From: Mastigocoleus testarum BC008
GTDB lineage: Bacteria > Cyanobacteriota > Cyanobacteriia > Cyanobacteriales > Nostocaceae
NCBI RefSeq assembly: GCF_001456025.1
Contig: NZ_LMTZ01000019.1
Span: forward strand, 1 to 34,592
Direction of reading: 5' to 3'
DNA: 34,592 nt
Numbering within the stretch: the stretch's first letter is position 1; each line of letters opens with the position of its first letter. The notes below the pieces were generated by a model, which was not told where the DNA came from, did not search any database, and saw only the letters and a list, made by a program, of their open reading frames with translations. Below, one piece after another: positions 17,314 through 25,845 of this stretch. Both the position numbers and the translations under genes were made by a program.

Positions 17314-18354
17314 TTACTTAACTTTGGTGTTTACGTCCTTAAGTACGCGCTTGACTACGCTCTTAGGAATACGTGTATATTGCAATCCAGCATTGTACTT
17401 TTGACCTTCGGTCATAACCCAGTTGACCCACTTCTTAACAGCAGCAGCCTTAGCTTTAGAAGGATACTTCTTGTAGACCATCATCCAGGTTAATCCAACG
17501 ATGGGATAACCTTTGTTGGAGTCACCTACAAATATGCGGTAGTTTTTGGGGAATTTAACACTTCCTAAAGCTTGGTTTGCAGCCTTTAAAGAAGGAGCAA
17601 CAAACTGCTTGCTCTTATTTTGTACTCTTGCAGACTTAAGTCTGTTCTTAACAGCGAAAGAGTAGTTTACGTAACCGATTCCACCACGGGTACGTCTAAC
17701 TAGGTTAGCAACACCTGCATTACCCTTACCCTTAAGAACTCTTCTTAAAGTCCATCTGGGCTTCTTACCGCGACCAACTCTACCTCTGAAATAGCCACTG
17801 ATTGTAGCTAAGTGGTTGGTGAAGATGAAGGTTGTACCACTACCATCTGCACGTACAACTGGGGTAATTCTTCTGTTAGGTAGTCTTACACCAGGGTTAT
17901 CTTTTTTTATTCTGGCGTCATTCCAACGCTTGATTCTACCAGCGAAGATCAGGGGTAGGGTAGTGCGGGAAAGCTTAAGGTTCTTTACACCAGGAAGGTT
18001 GTAAACAACGGAAACAGCACCACCTGCGGTGGGAACTAGAATAACACCACGACGAACTTTTCTGATTTCGCTATTCTTCATAGCTGCATCACTACCGCCA
18101 AAGTCAACGGTTCCTTTGATGGTTTGACGGATACCGCAGCTACTACCACAAGCTTGATAGTTAACTTTTAAGCTAGGATGCTTCTTTCTAACTTCGCGAG
18201 CATAACGCTGATACAAAGGATTAGGGAAACTAGCACCTGCACCTTTGAGACTTTCTGCTTGAGCAACTGCAGTGAAAATAGGTCCCAATACTACAGCAGC
18301 AGCTACAACAGAACTGGTAACTACACGATTCAAAACGGTAGTTGAAAACTTCAT
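17314..18354 (-). CDS. pstS: Periplasmic phosphate-binding protein, unusually basic
   Basis: A 346-residue precursor with a Sec signal peptide (cleavage after AVAQA, near residue 33). PstS motifs are in order: LKGAGASFPNPLYQRY (36-51), FGGSDAAM (85-92), PTAGGAVSVVYNL (108-120), and RADGSGTTF (168-176), which carries phosphate-contacting residues. It captures phosphate for PstCAB. By my count the mature protein has about 65 Lys/Arg against about 11 Asp/Glu, a very high positive charge for this family. A C-x3-C pair (C69, C73) sits in the first phosphate-binding loop, where Gly/Ser are usual. GAGGA lies just before the ATG. A Pho box is 66-95 bases upstream. Confidence 0.95.
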   Translation of the reverse strand: MKFSTTVLNRVVTSSVVAAAVVLGPIFTAVAQAESLKGAGASFPNPLYQRYAREVRKKHPSLKVNYQACGSSCGIRQTIKGTVDFGGSDAAMKNSEIRKVRRGVILVPTAGGAVSVVYNLPGVKNLKLSRTTLPLIFAGRIKRWNDARIKKDNPGVRLPNRRITPVVRADGSGTTFIFTNHLATISGYFRGRVGRGKKPRWTLRRVLKGKGNAGVANLVRRTRGGIGYVNYSFAVKNRLKSARVQNKSKQFVAPSLKAANQALGSVKFPKNYRIFVGDSNKGYPIVGLTWMMVYKKYPSKAKAAAVKKWVNWVMTEGQKYNAGLQYTRIPKSVVKRVLKDVNTKVK

Positions 18355-19358
18355 ATATCCTCACTATCAGGGAAGTACTTTCTGTTGATCCACAGACTGA
18401 TATAACCCTACTACTTCAAGGTTTAATGTTAGGTTAACGGAACTAAAAGTAATGCAAAAAATCTATTTAAAATTATGTTGTTTTAGGCCAAAATAATACT
18501 TTTATCTGAATTAAAAAATAGTATAATTATGACTGCATATTCAACCAATATTAACAAGTTTGGATATTACAACTACTGAGTCTTTTTTAATAAGTTAATT
18601 ACAAGATTAATTATAGATATTATTTTTCGTAAAATACAACATTTTATAGAAATATAAATAATACAAATAAAGTTATTTGTTGTATGTCTACTGCAAAAAA
18701 TGTTTTTATAACAAATACTAGTAGTAATATCAAAATAAATTGTTTATATTGTAATAAAGCATGAGATAATTTGATTCTGAACAGAAATAAATCCGTATCT
18801 GATTCCTTATCAATTATTTCGCGAACGGTTTAAGAATGAGCATCAGAAAGTATTGTTGTTAATATTACAAAATTCTAGTCTAAATACTATTATTTCAAGA
18901 ATAATCTTTTCAAAGCTTTTATCTAAGAACGATAATAAAATTATAGTGTTTGTTTCGGTTTGAAAACATCCTCTCAATTTTTGCTCTACTGTGTAATTAT
19001 TATATGTGCATTTACCTGAAAATAATTGCTAGTATTTTCTAATTACTTCTCAAATTACTGAATATAAAATTTATAAGACTAGTAACCTAACAATTAGTAG
19101 AAATTAGGTTGTAAATTCTAAATTAAGTATTATAAATGACGTAATTCACAGTTGTAACTTCTCGTTTAATTCTTTAACAAACTATATTGTAAGTGTTAGA
19201 TGCTCAAATTTATACTGTTATTAATCATCTTTGTTAGTTAAATTTGTTAACCTGATAAAATTGTCCTTCAATCTGCATTCTTCTCTTTCATTTCTGTAAG
19301 TTATGACTGATGAAATATTTCATTGAACTGAGCAGTTAATATTAACAGAGGCATATTT
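18355..19358. other. AT-rich divergent intergenic region pstS / TonB-like gene
   Basis: About 1 kb of very AT-rich DNA between divergent genes. Apart from the Pho box and the pstS promoter at its left end, I find no gene, hairpin or repeat that stands out. AGAGG precedes the ATG at 19359 at a good distance. Confidence 0.6.
18420..18449 (-). promoter_or_regulatory. Pho box upstream of pstS
   Basis: On the minus strand, GTTAACCT (18438-18431) and ATTAAACC (18427-18420) are 8-mers separated by 3 bases, matching the cyanobacterial PHO-box consensus of tandem CTTAACCT with 3-bp spacing. A degenerate third unit, CTTTTAGT (18449-18442), has the same spacing. A TATAT-type -10 (about 18398-18405) follows at the usual distance. 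This predicts SphR/PhoB-type induction of the pst operon under phosphate limitation. Confidence 0.8.
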
Positions 19359-21023
19359 ATGTTCAAGTCATTATCTGTAAAAGAATTGTTTTTGAAGTTG
19401 CGGTCTTTATTGAATGATTTTCTCTCGAAGTTGCGTAATTTTAAGGATACATCTGTTAGACATCCATTTGTTATTGCACTGCTATTATCAGTTTTAGCCC
19501 ATGCGATCGCACTTGCAATTCCAATTTTGTCGGGGAAGGATGCAGATAGAGAAACTACTGAGCAAGTAAGTTCAGATGAAGAGTTTGAAAATGATTCCGA
19601 AGAAGATTTTGAAGATAGTTCAGAAGAAGATGATTTAGAAGAGGATTTAGAAGGTGAAGGTTTGGAAGAAGGTGAAGAGCCTTTGGATGTAGAAAAACTT
19701 CCTCCCGTACCTGATGATGAAGATTTGAGTGATGAGGTTTCAGACTCTGGAGATGATTTAACTGATGATTCAGATGCTGCAGATGACTCTAGTGATGACA
19801 CTTTGGATGCTGGAGATGAATCAGGTGATGATACTTTAGACTCCGTAAATGATTCTAGCGACGACCCCATAGATTCAGAAGATGACTCCTCTGGTGATGA
19901 TGTTGTCAGTTTACCAACACCTTCCGAACCAGAATTTGAATCTGAGGTAGAGACTAGTAATAATATTCCAGAAATTTCAGGTTCAGATTCTGGCGATATA
20001 TCTGATTCTACAGCAGCTGAAACAGAAGATAATACTGATACAGAAAGTAATACTGAAGAACTCACAAGTTCTGATGTCAAGACCGATGAAAACAATCCTG
20101 AAGAACCAATAGCAACATCAGAACCTAATATATTTACTGGAGTAACTGATTATAAAAATGCTCGACCGCTGTTGTGTGGATTAAAAGTTGCTCAAGAGGA
20201 TAAGGACAGTAGATTTACACCCGATCCTCTTGCTAAAGTCAGTGGTTATTTTGTCCAAAGCTTAGGAGAACAGGGCTATCAACCAAAACAAGTTGCAGAT
20301 TCTTCAGATACAAAAGTCTATCAAATTTCCAAGGATGGTCAAGATAGATTCCTACATCTCTTTGACCAGACTGATAAAGGTACTGTAATTTTACTTTCCC
20401 AAGAGCGAATAGATTGCTACCGTCTAAATATTCAATCCTTAAAACCTGAAGATTCTCAAGAAACTAATGAATTAGAGGAAATAAAAAGCTCACAAGAGTC
20501 TGTGAATATTCAGGAATCTGAAAAATCTGAAGGAGAGGAAAAAACAGAAGAACCCCAGGAATCTGAGGAGATAAAAAAATCCGAAGACTCAGAACAATTA
20601 GAAGAGCTTAAAAAATCTGAAGAGACTCAAGAATCAGAAGAAACAGAGAAAAAACCAGAACTAACTCCTGAAGAAAAAGCATTTGAAAATACTTTCGCGA
20701 AGCTTTATGAAGAACTTGGCTGGACAAAATATCTAGACACAGCTGAAGCGAATAAAAATCAAACCCCAACTCCAGGAACAGAAACAGCTTTTAATGCAGA
20801 TGTTAGTAAAAAAAGTCCAGATGAATTAGGCTCGATTGTCAAGAGTAAACTTGAAGAACAAGGCTTTGAAACATCTCAAGTTGAAGATTATACCAATGGT
20901 GTTTTATATGAAGTCAAAAAAGGTGAGTTTACTAAATATATCACCTTGACACTTAATACTGACGAGACAAAAGTAATGATAGTCACTTGGAAAGAGAATC
21001 CAATAGATTCCCAGAAAGGATAA
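19359..21023 (+). CDS. TonB-like membrane protein with acidic linkers and duplicated C-terminal domain
   Basis: A 554-residue protein. A basic N-terminal stretch precedes one membrane span (about 36-58), which contains S44-V-L-A-H48, the SxxxH pattern that TonB uses to contact ExbB/ExbD. A strongly acidic Asp/Glu/Ser linker follows (about 61-265), then a folded domain (about 268-370), a second acidic Lys/Glu/Ser linker (about 372-445) and a second folded domain (about 446-550). The two domains align with each other: SGYFVQSLGEQGYQP..VYQISKDGQDRFLHL against GSIVKSKLEEQGFET..LYEVKKGEFTKYITL. I do not recognise that domain; it is not the classical TonB_C fold by motif. The layout suggests a protein anchored in the plasma membrane and spanning the periplasm. 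It is monocistronic and ends at a strong terminator. Confidence 0.75.
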   Translation: MFKSLSVKELFLKLRSLLNDFLSKLRNFKDTSVRHPFVIALLLSVLAHAIALAIPILSGKDADRETTEQVSSDEEFENDSEEDFEDSSEEDDLEEDLEGEGLEEGEEPLDVEKLPPVPDDEDLSDEVSDSGDDLTDDSDAADDSSDDTLDAGDESGDDTLDSVNDSSDDPIDSEDDSSGDDVVSLPTPSEPEFESEVETSNNIPEISGSDSGDISDSTAAETEDNTDTESNTEELTSSDVKTDENNPEEPIATSEPNIFTGVTDYKNARPLLCGLKVAQEDKDSRFTPDPLAKVSGYFVQSLGEQGYQPKQVADSSDTKVYQISKDGQDRFLHLFDQTDKGTVILLSQERIDCYRLNIQSLKPEDSQETNELEEIKSSQESVNIQESEKSEGEEKTEEPQESEEIKKSEDSEQLEELKKSEETQESEETEKKPELTPEEKAFENTFAKLYEELGWTKYLDTAEANKNQTPTPGTETAFNADVSKKSPDELGSIVKSKLEEQGFETSQVEDYTNGVLYEVKKGEFTKYITLTLNTDETKVMIVTWKENPIDSQKG

Positions 21024-21060
21024 ATACGATTTTAGCTTGACCCTAATCTAGTTATTTTGG

Positions 21061-21085
21061 GACGTAGCATCGCTACGTCTTTTTT
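21061..21085 (+). terminator. Rho-independent terminator of the TonB-like gene
   Basis: An 8-bp perfect stem GACGTAGC / GCTACGTC with an ATC loop, followed directly by six T residues. It lies 38 bases after the stop codon at 21023. Confidence 0.88.
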
Positions 21086-21168
21086 ATACTTTAAGTTCAA
21101 TCTCAATTTTGTAAATAAATTTCAGAGGACTAATTAGCAATATGTTGACTTTAGTTTCTAAATGAAAA

Positions 21169-22098
21169 TCAAATATAAATTTTTCCATTTAATACATGAT
21201 TCTGCATTAAAATAGTTGCTGGATTATCGAATTCCTCTACTATTTTCAAAAATCTTTCAACCGAAAGTGAAGTATCATTTTTCCGCCATGCGATCGCATG
21301 CTCTAAGATTGGTGCATCTCTGGCGATGGGAAGACAAATCACTCCAGGATTTTTTGTATGCTGCATACTAGGTGTAACAAAACAAATACCTAATTTCGCG
21401 GTTACATGTCCTAAAAAAGACCTACCTGTATCTCGGTGAATCACTTTTGGTAAAAATCCTGCTTCCTTACATAACTGGAAAATGCGATCGTATATCACCG
21501 GTCCATGTTTGCGGTGGTGCATAATAAATGTTTCATTTTTCAAAGCAGCAAAATTAATTTCTGTTTTTAACGCTAGGGGATGATCGAAAGGTAAGGCAAT
21601 AGTAAAACATTCTTGATAAATTGAGATCGAGTTGAGAAAATCTGCACGCAGTGGTGGATGAAGAAAAGCAATATCGACTTTTGCTGTGCGTAGAGCTTCT
21701 ACTAATTCTTCAGTACATTCTTCTAAAATTTCCAGTTCTATTTCCGGGTATTTATCCCTAAATACTGAGATAATTTTTGGTACTACACTATGTCGCGCCA
21801 TTTCTGTGAAGCCTACCGCTAATGAGCCATAGTCTTTAGATGCAAAGCTTTGCATCGTTTTTACAGCTGCTTCAACTCTAGCAATCACACTAATAGATTC
21901 AGTTAAAAATTTTTCACCTGCATTAGTCAAGCGAACTTGGCGAGTAGTACGTTGCAATAGTAAAACACCCAATTCTTTTTCGATTTGGTTAATTATACGA
22001 GTTAGATGTGGTTGGGATAAATGCAGACGTTCGGCTGCACGGGTAAAGTGCAACTCTTCGGCTAAGACAATAAAACAGCGAAAGTGCTGTAATTCCAT
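21169..22098 (-). CDS. LysR-family transcriptional regulator
   Basis: A 309-residue regulator when started at the internal ATG 22098 (MELQHFRCFIVLAEELHFT), the usual start of this family; a start five codons earlier at 22113 is possible. The winged helix-turn-helix is at residues ~1-60 (FTRAAERLHLSQPHLTRIINQIEKELG), followed by a linker helix and an effector-binding domain of the periplasmic-binding-protein fold (about 88-290). It resembles the CatR/CbnR/BenM-like branch. It is transcribed away from the three-gene run at 22392-25488, and the spacer carries two ATAC-GTAT dyads, so it probably controls itself and that run. The inducer is unknown. Confidence 0.9.
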   Translation of the reverse strand: MELQHFRCFIVLAEELHFTRAAERLHLSQPHLTRIINQIEKELGVLLLQRTTRQVRLTNAGEKFLTESISVIARVEAAVKTMQSFASKDYGSLAVGFTEMARHSVVPKIISVFRDKYPEIELEILEECTEELVEALRTAKVDIAFLHPPLRADFLNSISIYQECFTIALPFDHPLALKTEINFAALKNETFIMHHRKHGPVIYDRIFQLCKEAGFLPKVIHRDTGRSFLGHVTAKLGICFVTPSMQHTKNPGVICLPIARDAPILEHAIAWRKNDTSLSVERFLKIVEEFDNPATILMQNHVLNGKIYI

Positions 22099-22124
22099 GG
22101 AAAGGATACCCATTGGGGTTATTT

Positions 22125-22160
22125 ATACTTCTGATGTATTAATATACTGGCAATATGTAT
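22125..22160. promoter_or_regulatory. Candidate LysR operator, two ATAC/GTAT dyads
   Basis: ATAC-N7-GTAT at 22125-22139 contains the T-N11-A pattern of LysR sites. A second dyad, TATAC-N9-GTATA (22143-22161), is centred about 20 bp away, two helical turns. The pair lies 27 to 63 bases upstream of the LysR start, facing the divergent genes. The binding role is inferred from position and symmetry only. Confidence 0.45.
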
Positions 22161-22391
22161 AAATGTGTTTCACAAACCGGATTAGGATAGAAAAAATTAA
22201 GTAAATCTAAAGGGGTAATCCAAATAAAAATGCCACTATTCAGAATGTACTGTGCTGAGTTCCTGCAATTAACAAATAGTGGAGTTGTCGGTTATTTTTT
22301 TGGATACCTTCAAGTGCGATCTTGATTGGTGTTATTTATCTCACAATATTTATTTGCTTGTTGAAGGAATAGATTACTTGGATGTTTGGAT

Positions 22392-23357
22392 ATGGGTATG
22401 AATCTAAAATTCAATCGTCGGAATATTTTATTTAGTGCGATCGGGATTATTAGTGGAATATTGGCGATTGCTTCTAGAAGGGGAAATAAACTTACTGCTT
22501 CTATGGTGTTTTCCAGTAATTCAGATCGAGATAGCAATCTCGGAGGCTCTGCAAGCAATAAAGACTTGAAAGTATTATCTACTAAGTTTGATACTTCCCA
22601 AGCATTGCAGAATTGGCAAGAATTTCAAGTGGAGGGTTGGGTACCAAAGTGGGAACCTCCACGAATAGAGAAAGGACTATTGGTTTTACAACCTAGGTCT
22701 TCGGGGTGGTTTGAGGACAATTATGCAGGACATCTTTATCGAGAAATCGATGGAGATTTTATTGTCACAACCCGAATTAATGTTCGGGGAACTAAATCCT
22801 CTATTCCTCAACGTTCCTTTTCTCTAGCCGGTATTTTTATTCGGACACCACGTGAGTTTACTAAGGATACTTGGAAACTAAAGGGCGAGAACTGGATGTT
22901 TTTTAGTACTGGTACGGCTTTTCCGGCTGGTAAACCACATTTTGAAATCAAGTCTACTTACAACAGCATTTCTACTTTGAAAATTTCTGAGGCTCCCACT
23001 GGTTGGGTACGCTTGCGAGTAGCTCGTTCGGGAGAACTTTTTACCTTACTTTATCAAGAAGATGGTTCCCAAGAATGGAAGGTAATCGACCAATTCATTC
23101 GTCCAGATTTACCACAAAGGCTGAATGTTGGTTTAACAGCTTATACCGATTGGGATTCATTAGCTGCAGATTACCCAAACTATCGCCAATATAACGAACA
23201 AGGGGCAGCTACTCAAAATGCAGATTTAATTGCTTACGTTGAATCAATTGATTTTCGTCGTCCGATGACACCGCGCTTTCCAATTGCAACCCTCGACCCC
23301 CAATTTTCCTTTGATGCAAAATTATCTCAAGCTCGTTTGCAGGATTTGATGAGTTAA
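22392..23357 (+). CDS. Exported DUF1349-type (concanavalin-like) protein
   Basis: About 320 residues. The N terminus FNRRNILFSAIGIISGILAI has paired arginines before a hydrophobic core, so it is exported, possibly by the Tat route. Residues ~65-290 form a beta-sandwich of the DUF1349 type (WQEFQVEGWVPKWEPP, GHLYREIDGDFIVTTRI, AGIFIRTP, GWVRLRVARSG, RLNVGLTAYTD), a lectin/glucanase-like fold often found in exported proteins. No enzyme activity can be assigned. The start may be the TTG at 22386 or the ATGs at 22392/22398; GAAGGA at 22363-22368 is rather far from all of them. It is the first gene of a tight run with the next two. Confidence 0.75.
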   Translation: MGMNLKFNRRNILFSAIGIISGILAIASRRGNKLTASMVFSSNSDRDSNLGGSASNKDLKVLSTKFDTSQALQNWQEFQVEGWVPKWEPPRIEKGLLVLQPRSSGWFEDNYAGHLYREIDGDFIVTTRINVRGTKSSIPQRSFSLAGIFIRTPREFTKDTWKLKGENWMFFSTGTAFPAGKPHFEIKSTYNSISTLKISEAPTGWVRLRVARSGELFTLLYQEDGSQEWKVIDQFIRPDLPQRLNVGLTAYTDWDSLAADYPNYRQYNEQGAATQNADLIAYVESIDFRRPMTPRFPIATLDPQFSFDAKLSQARLQDLMS

Positions 23358-23420
23358 AGAAAAAGTTTACAACGGACACAAATAACAGATATGAGGAGTT
23401 TTCTGATGATTCTTTTTACG

Positions 23421-24812
23421 ATGAATCTAAGAAATTGTGTATTGAGTATATTATTGCTTGCATCTTTTTTACTTCAAGGCTGTCAATCTAATTCAGCGAC
23501 TCAAACTCAAGCATCTACGAATCAAGCTACAACCCAGGGAACTAGCAAAACAAATATACCCCTTAACTTCGCCGGACGTTATCTTTTAGCATTGTCTGAT
23601 GCAGATATGGTTCCCTCTACTTACGTCGATGGACAATTGGGAGTTAAACAGTTAGGAATAGAAGATACTCTAACGATTTTGCCACTTCCTCTAGATTTGA
23701 AAAATCGCAGTCCCCAACCAATGCAAGTAGGACAAATTAATGTTTCCAATGCTGTGACTGCGTGGCCTCTTTCTTTGGAGGTTTCTCCAGATGGACGTTC
23801 GGGATTTGTTGTCGAAACCAGCGAACCTGCACCTAAAGGCGCAACGAAATTTGACCAGTTACCTGTGGGAACAAAATTGCGATCGCTAGATTTAGCTAAT
23901 CCAATGAACCCCAGAATAGTCGATACTATAGAACTTGGTCGGCGTCCAGAAGCTGTGGATATTAATCCAGAAGGTGATTTACTTGCTGTTACCACTTCAC
24001 GAGAACCAGGAAAACAAGTGCATCTCATTCCCGTAAAAGGGACAAAACTTGGACAACCTCAGTCTTTTCCTATCGAAGGACTAAAAGCTGAAGGAGAAAT
24101 TGGTGGTATTCGATGGCACCCATCAGGACGTTTTTTTGCAATTAATCTGCAAACCCGCGATGAAGTTAGATTTTATCAAGTCATCCGTGAAGATAACAGT
24201 AAATTTCAAATCCGCCAGTGGGGAGAACCTGTTAAAGTTGGTAAATTTCCAGTTGCTGGATACTTTACCCCAAATGGTCAGTTCTTTGTTACCAACAGCG
24301 TCCATTGGGGTGAGAATGTAGATGGTTTTTTTGTCGGTGCGCCTCCTGGAAGTCTCACCTCTATCAGATTTGTTAATGAGGGTAATAATCCTAAGCATCA
24401 AGTTATTTCTACTATTAAAGCAGGAATTAGCCCTGAAGGTTTGGCTATGAGCCGAGATGGACGTTTGATTGCAACACCAAATATGATTCGTAGTTATTTA
24501 CCTTGGGATGATTCGCGAATGACATCCTACAGTTCAATTTCTCTAGTTAGAATGAACCCAGACACGGGACAATTAAGCTCTCCAGAAGAATATCGCTTGG
24601 ATGGTAATGTATTACCCCAAGGTATTGTATTCGATGCTGAGGGGAAAAATTTAGCTGTGACTAGTTTTATAAACTTCGATCTAACAGAACGTCGTGGTGG
24701 TATTCATTTTTTCCGCGTGGTAGATGGGGACGGGGATAAACCACGATTGGAAACAACAGGATTTAAGGCTAGTGTTGTACGAGGACCTCATCAGTTATTT
24801 TTAATTCCATAG
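23421..24812 (+). CDS. Beta-propeller lipoprotein (lactonase/YVTN-like)
   Basis: Start chosen at ATG 23421, which gives a compact lipoprotein signal MNLRNCVLSILLLASFLLQGC with the lipobox ending at Cys21; an upstream ATG at 23391 would add ten residues. The 463-residue product has a Thr/Gln/Ser linker followed by repeated propeller blades (WPLSLEVSPDGRSGFVVET, RPEAVDINPEGDLLAVTTS, GIRWHPSGRFFAINLQT, GISPEGLAMSRDGRLIATP, VLPQGIVFDAEGKNLAVTS). The blades resemble the 7-bladed lactonase/YVTN family, but no catalytic residues can be confirmed. It is membrane-anchored, facing the periplasm or surface. It lies about 60 bases after the DUF1349 gene and 28 bases before the fibrillin gene, so probably one transcript. 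Confidence 0.8.
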   Translation: MNLRNCVLSILLLASFLLQGCQSNSATQTQASTNQATTQGTSKTNIPLNFAGRYLLALSDADMVPSTYVDGQLGVKQLGIEDTLTILPLPLDLKNRSPQPMQVGQINVSNAVTAWPLSLEVSPDGRSGFVVETSEPAPKGATKFDQLPVGTKLRSLDLANPMNPRIVDTIELGRRPEAVDINPEGDLLAVTTSREPGKQVHLIPVKGTKLGQPQSFPIEGLKAEGEIGGIRWHPSGRFFAINLQTRDEVRFYQVIREDNSKFQIRQWGEPVKVGKFPVAGYFTPNGQFFVTNSVHWGENVDGFFVGAPPGSLTSIRFVNEGNNPKHQVISTIKAGISPEGLAMSRDGRLIATPNMIRSYLPWDDSRMTSYSSISLVRMNPDTGQLSSPEEYRLDGNVLPQGIVFDAEGKNLAVTSFINFDLTERRGGIHFFRVVDGDGDKPRLETTGFKASVVRGPHQLFLIP

Positions 24813-24840
24813 GAAATTTAATCTTGTTTAGTATCACTTT

Positions 24841-25488
24841 ATGATGGTTAGTGAAAGTTCGCCAAAGGAAAAACAATCATTGAGTCCAGCAGCATTAAAA
24901 GAACAATTACAAACCATCCTGGAAAAGATTCAATCTAATAAAGATGATTCTCCTTTAACCAATTTAAAACTAAACGAGAACTTAGTTGACGAAATTGAGC
25001 AATTAGTGAGGGATTTGGAAAAAGTTAATCCGAATCCTCAACCATTACTCCACGCAACTTCTCTCCTGAATGGAAAATGGTTATTGCAATATTCGACAGC
25101 CAGGGAGATTCGTCGTTTATCTTCTCTACCATTGAATTTGAAAGTAGGTAAAGTTTATCAAGAAATTGATGTTGAAAATAAATCATTTTTTAATTTGGCT
25201 TTTGTTCGGCATCCTTTAGGGCTAATATCAGGAAGCGTCAAGGTCACAGCAAGTTTTGAACCTGCGCCAGAAGATACTGAAAAACGCATTAACGTTAATT
25301 TTGATAAGCGTTACCTATCAATTGAGAAAATTTTCAGCATTAATACTCCTAAACTAAATCCATTTAAGGTTGTTTCAGCTAATAATCCCCAAGGTCGAAT
25401 TCCCAGCCTTGAAATTACATATTTAGATGAAACCTTGAGAATTGGACGAGGAGGTGATGGGAGTTTATTTGTTCTGAAGCGCGTTTAA
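24841..25488 (+). CDS. PAP/fibrillin family protein
   Basis: A 215-residue protein with a hydrophilic, helical N terminus (about 1-65) and a PAP_fibrillin lipocalin-like domain (about 70-215): LLNGKWLLQYSTA, YQEIDVENKSFFNLAFV, and the C-terminal signature ITYLDETLRIGRGGDGSLFVLKR. Plastid-lipid-associated proteins are found in cyanobacteria and plastids, bind lipophilic compounds and associate with thylakoid membranes or lipid bodies. There is no signal peptide, so it acts in the cytoplasm or on thylakoids, unlike its two exported neighbours. ATG 24841 or 24844 may be the start. Confidence 0.9.
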   Translation: MMVSESSPKEKQSLSPAALKEQLQTILEKIQSNKDDSPLTNLKLNENLVDEIEQLVRDLEKVNPNPQPLLHATSLLNGKWLLQYSTAREIRRLSSLPLNLKVGKVYQEIDVENKSFFNLAFVRHPLGLISGSVKVTASFEPAPEDTEKRINVNFDKRYLSIEKIFSINTPKLNPFKVVSANNPQGRIPSLEITYLDETLRIGRGGDGSLFVLKRV

Positions 25489-25845
25489 TTAGGGTTTGCG
25501 GTGAAAAAGTTCTTTGGTTAAATTGAGGAGTCAGAAGTCAAGAGCCAGTGGTAGAAACAGTTTTTGACTTATACCTCCCTTAATTACAGTCACCTATATT
25601 TTTAATTTTTGAGATTTTGTTACCTGTGAAGCAAGATGAAGTAAATTTAATCTAATTAATCTACTGTTACCAATTACTACTAAAGCTAAAGTTTAGTTTC
25701 AAAGACTAGCTAACCCCATCAAGTGATGATAACTTAATAATTGAAGCTAATAAAAAGCTTCCTTGGCAGAGAAAACAGCCTTGTTGTTGACAGTTAAAGT
25801 CAGAGTTAAGAGGTAAAAGCTGTTTGATTATCTGTCTTGCGGACC
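25489..25845. other. Intergenic spacer before the candidate RNA
   Basis: About 355 bases without a gene. It includes AGTCAGAAGTCAAGAG-type short repeat text near 25530, common in heterocystous cyanobacterial spacers. A TTGACA at 25787-25792 and a GATTAT at 25826-25831 could be parts of a promoter for the RNA that follows, but their spacing is not ideal for a single promoter. Confidence 0.45.

Noticed and set aside
19301..20095. 264-codon serine-rich frame on the minus strand
   Set aside because: It is the antisense of the Asp/Glu/Ser-rich linker of the TonB-like gene; GAT/GAA/TCA codons read backwards give Ser-rich text.
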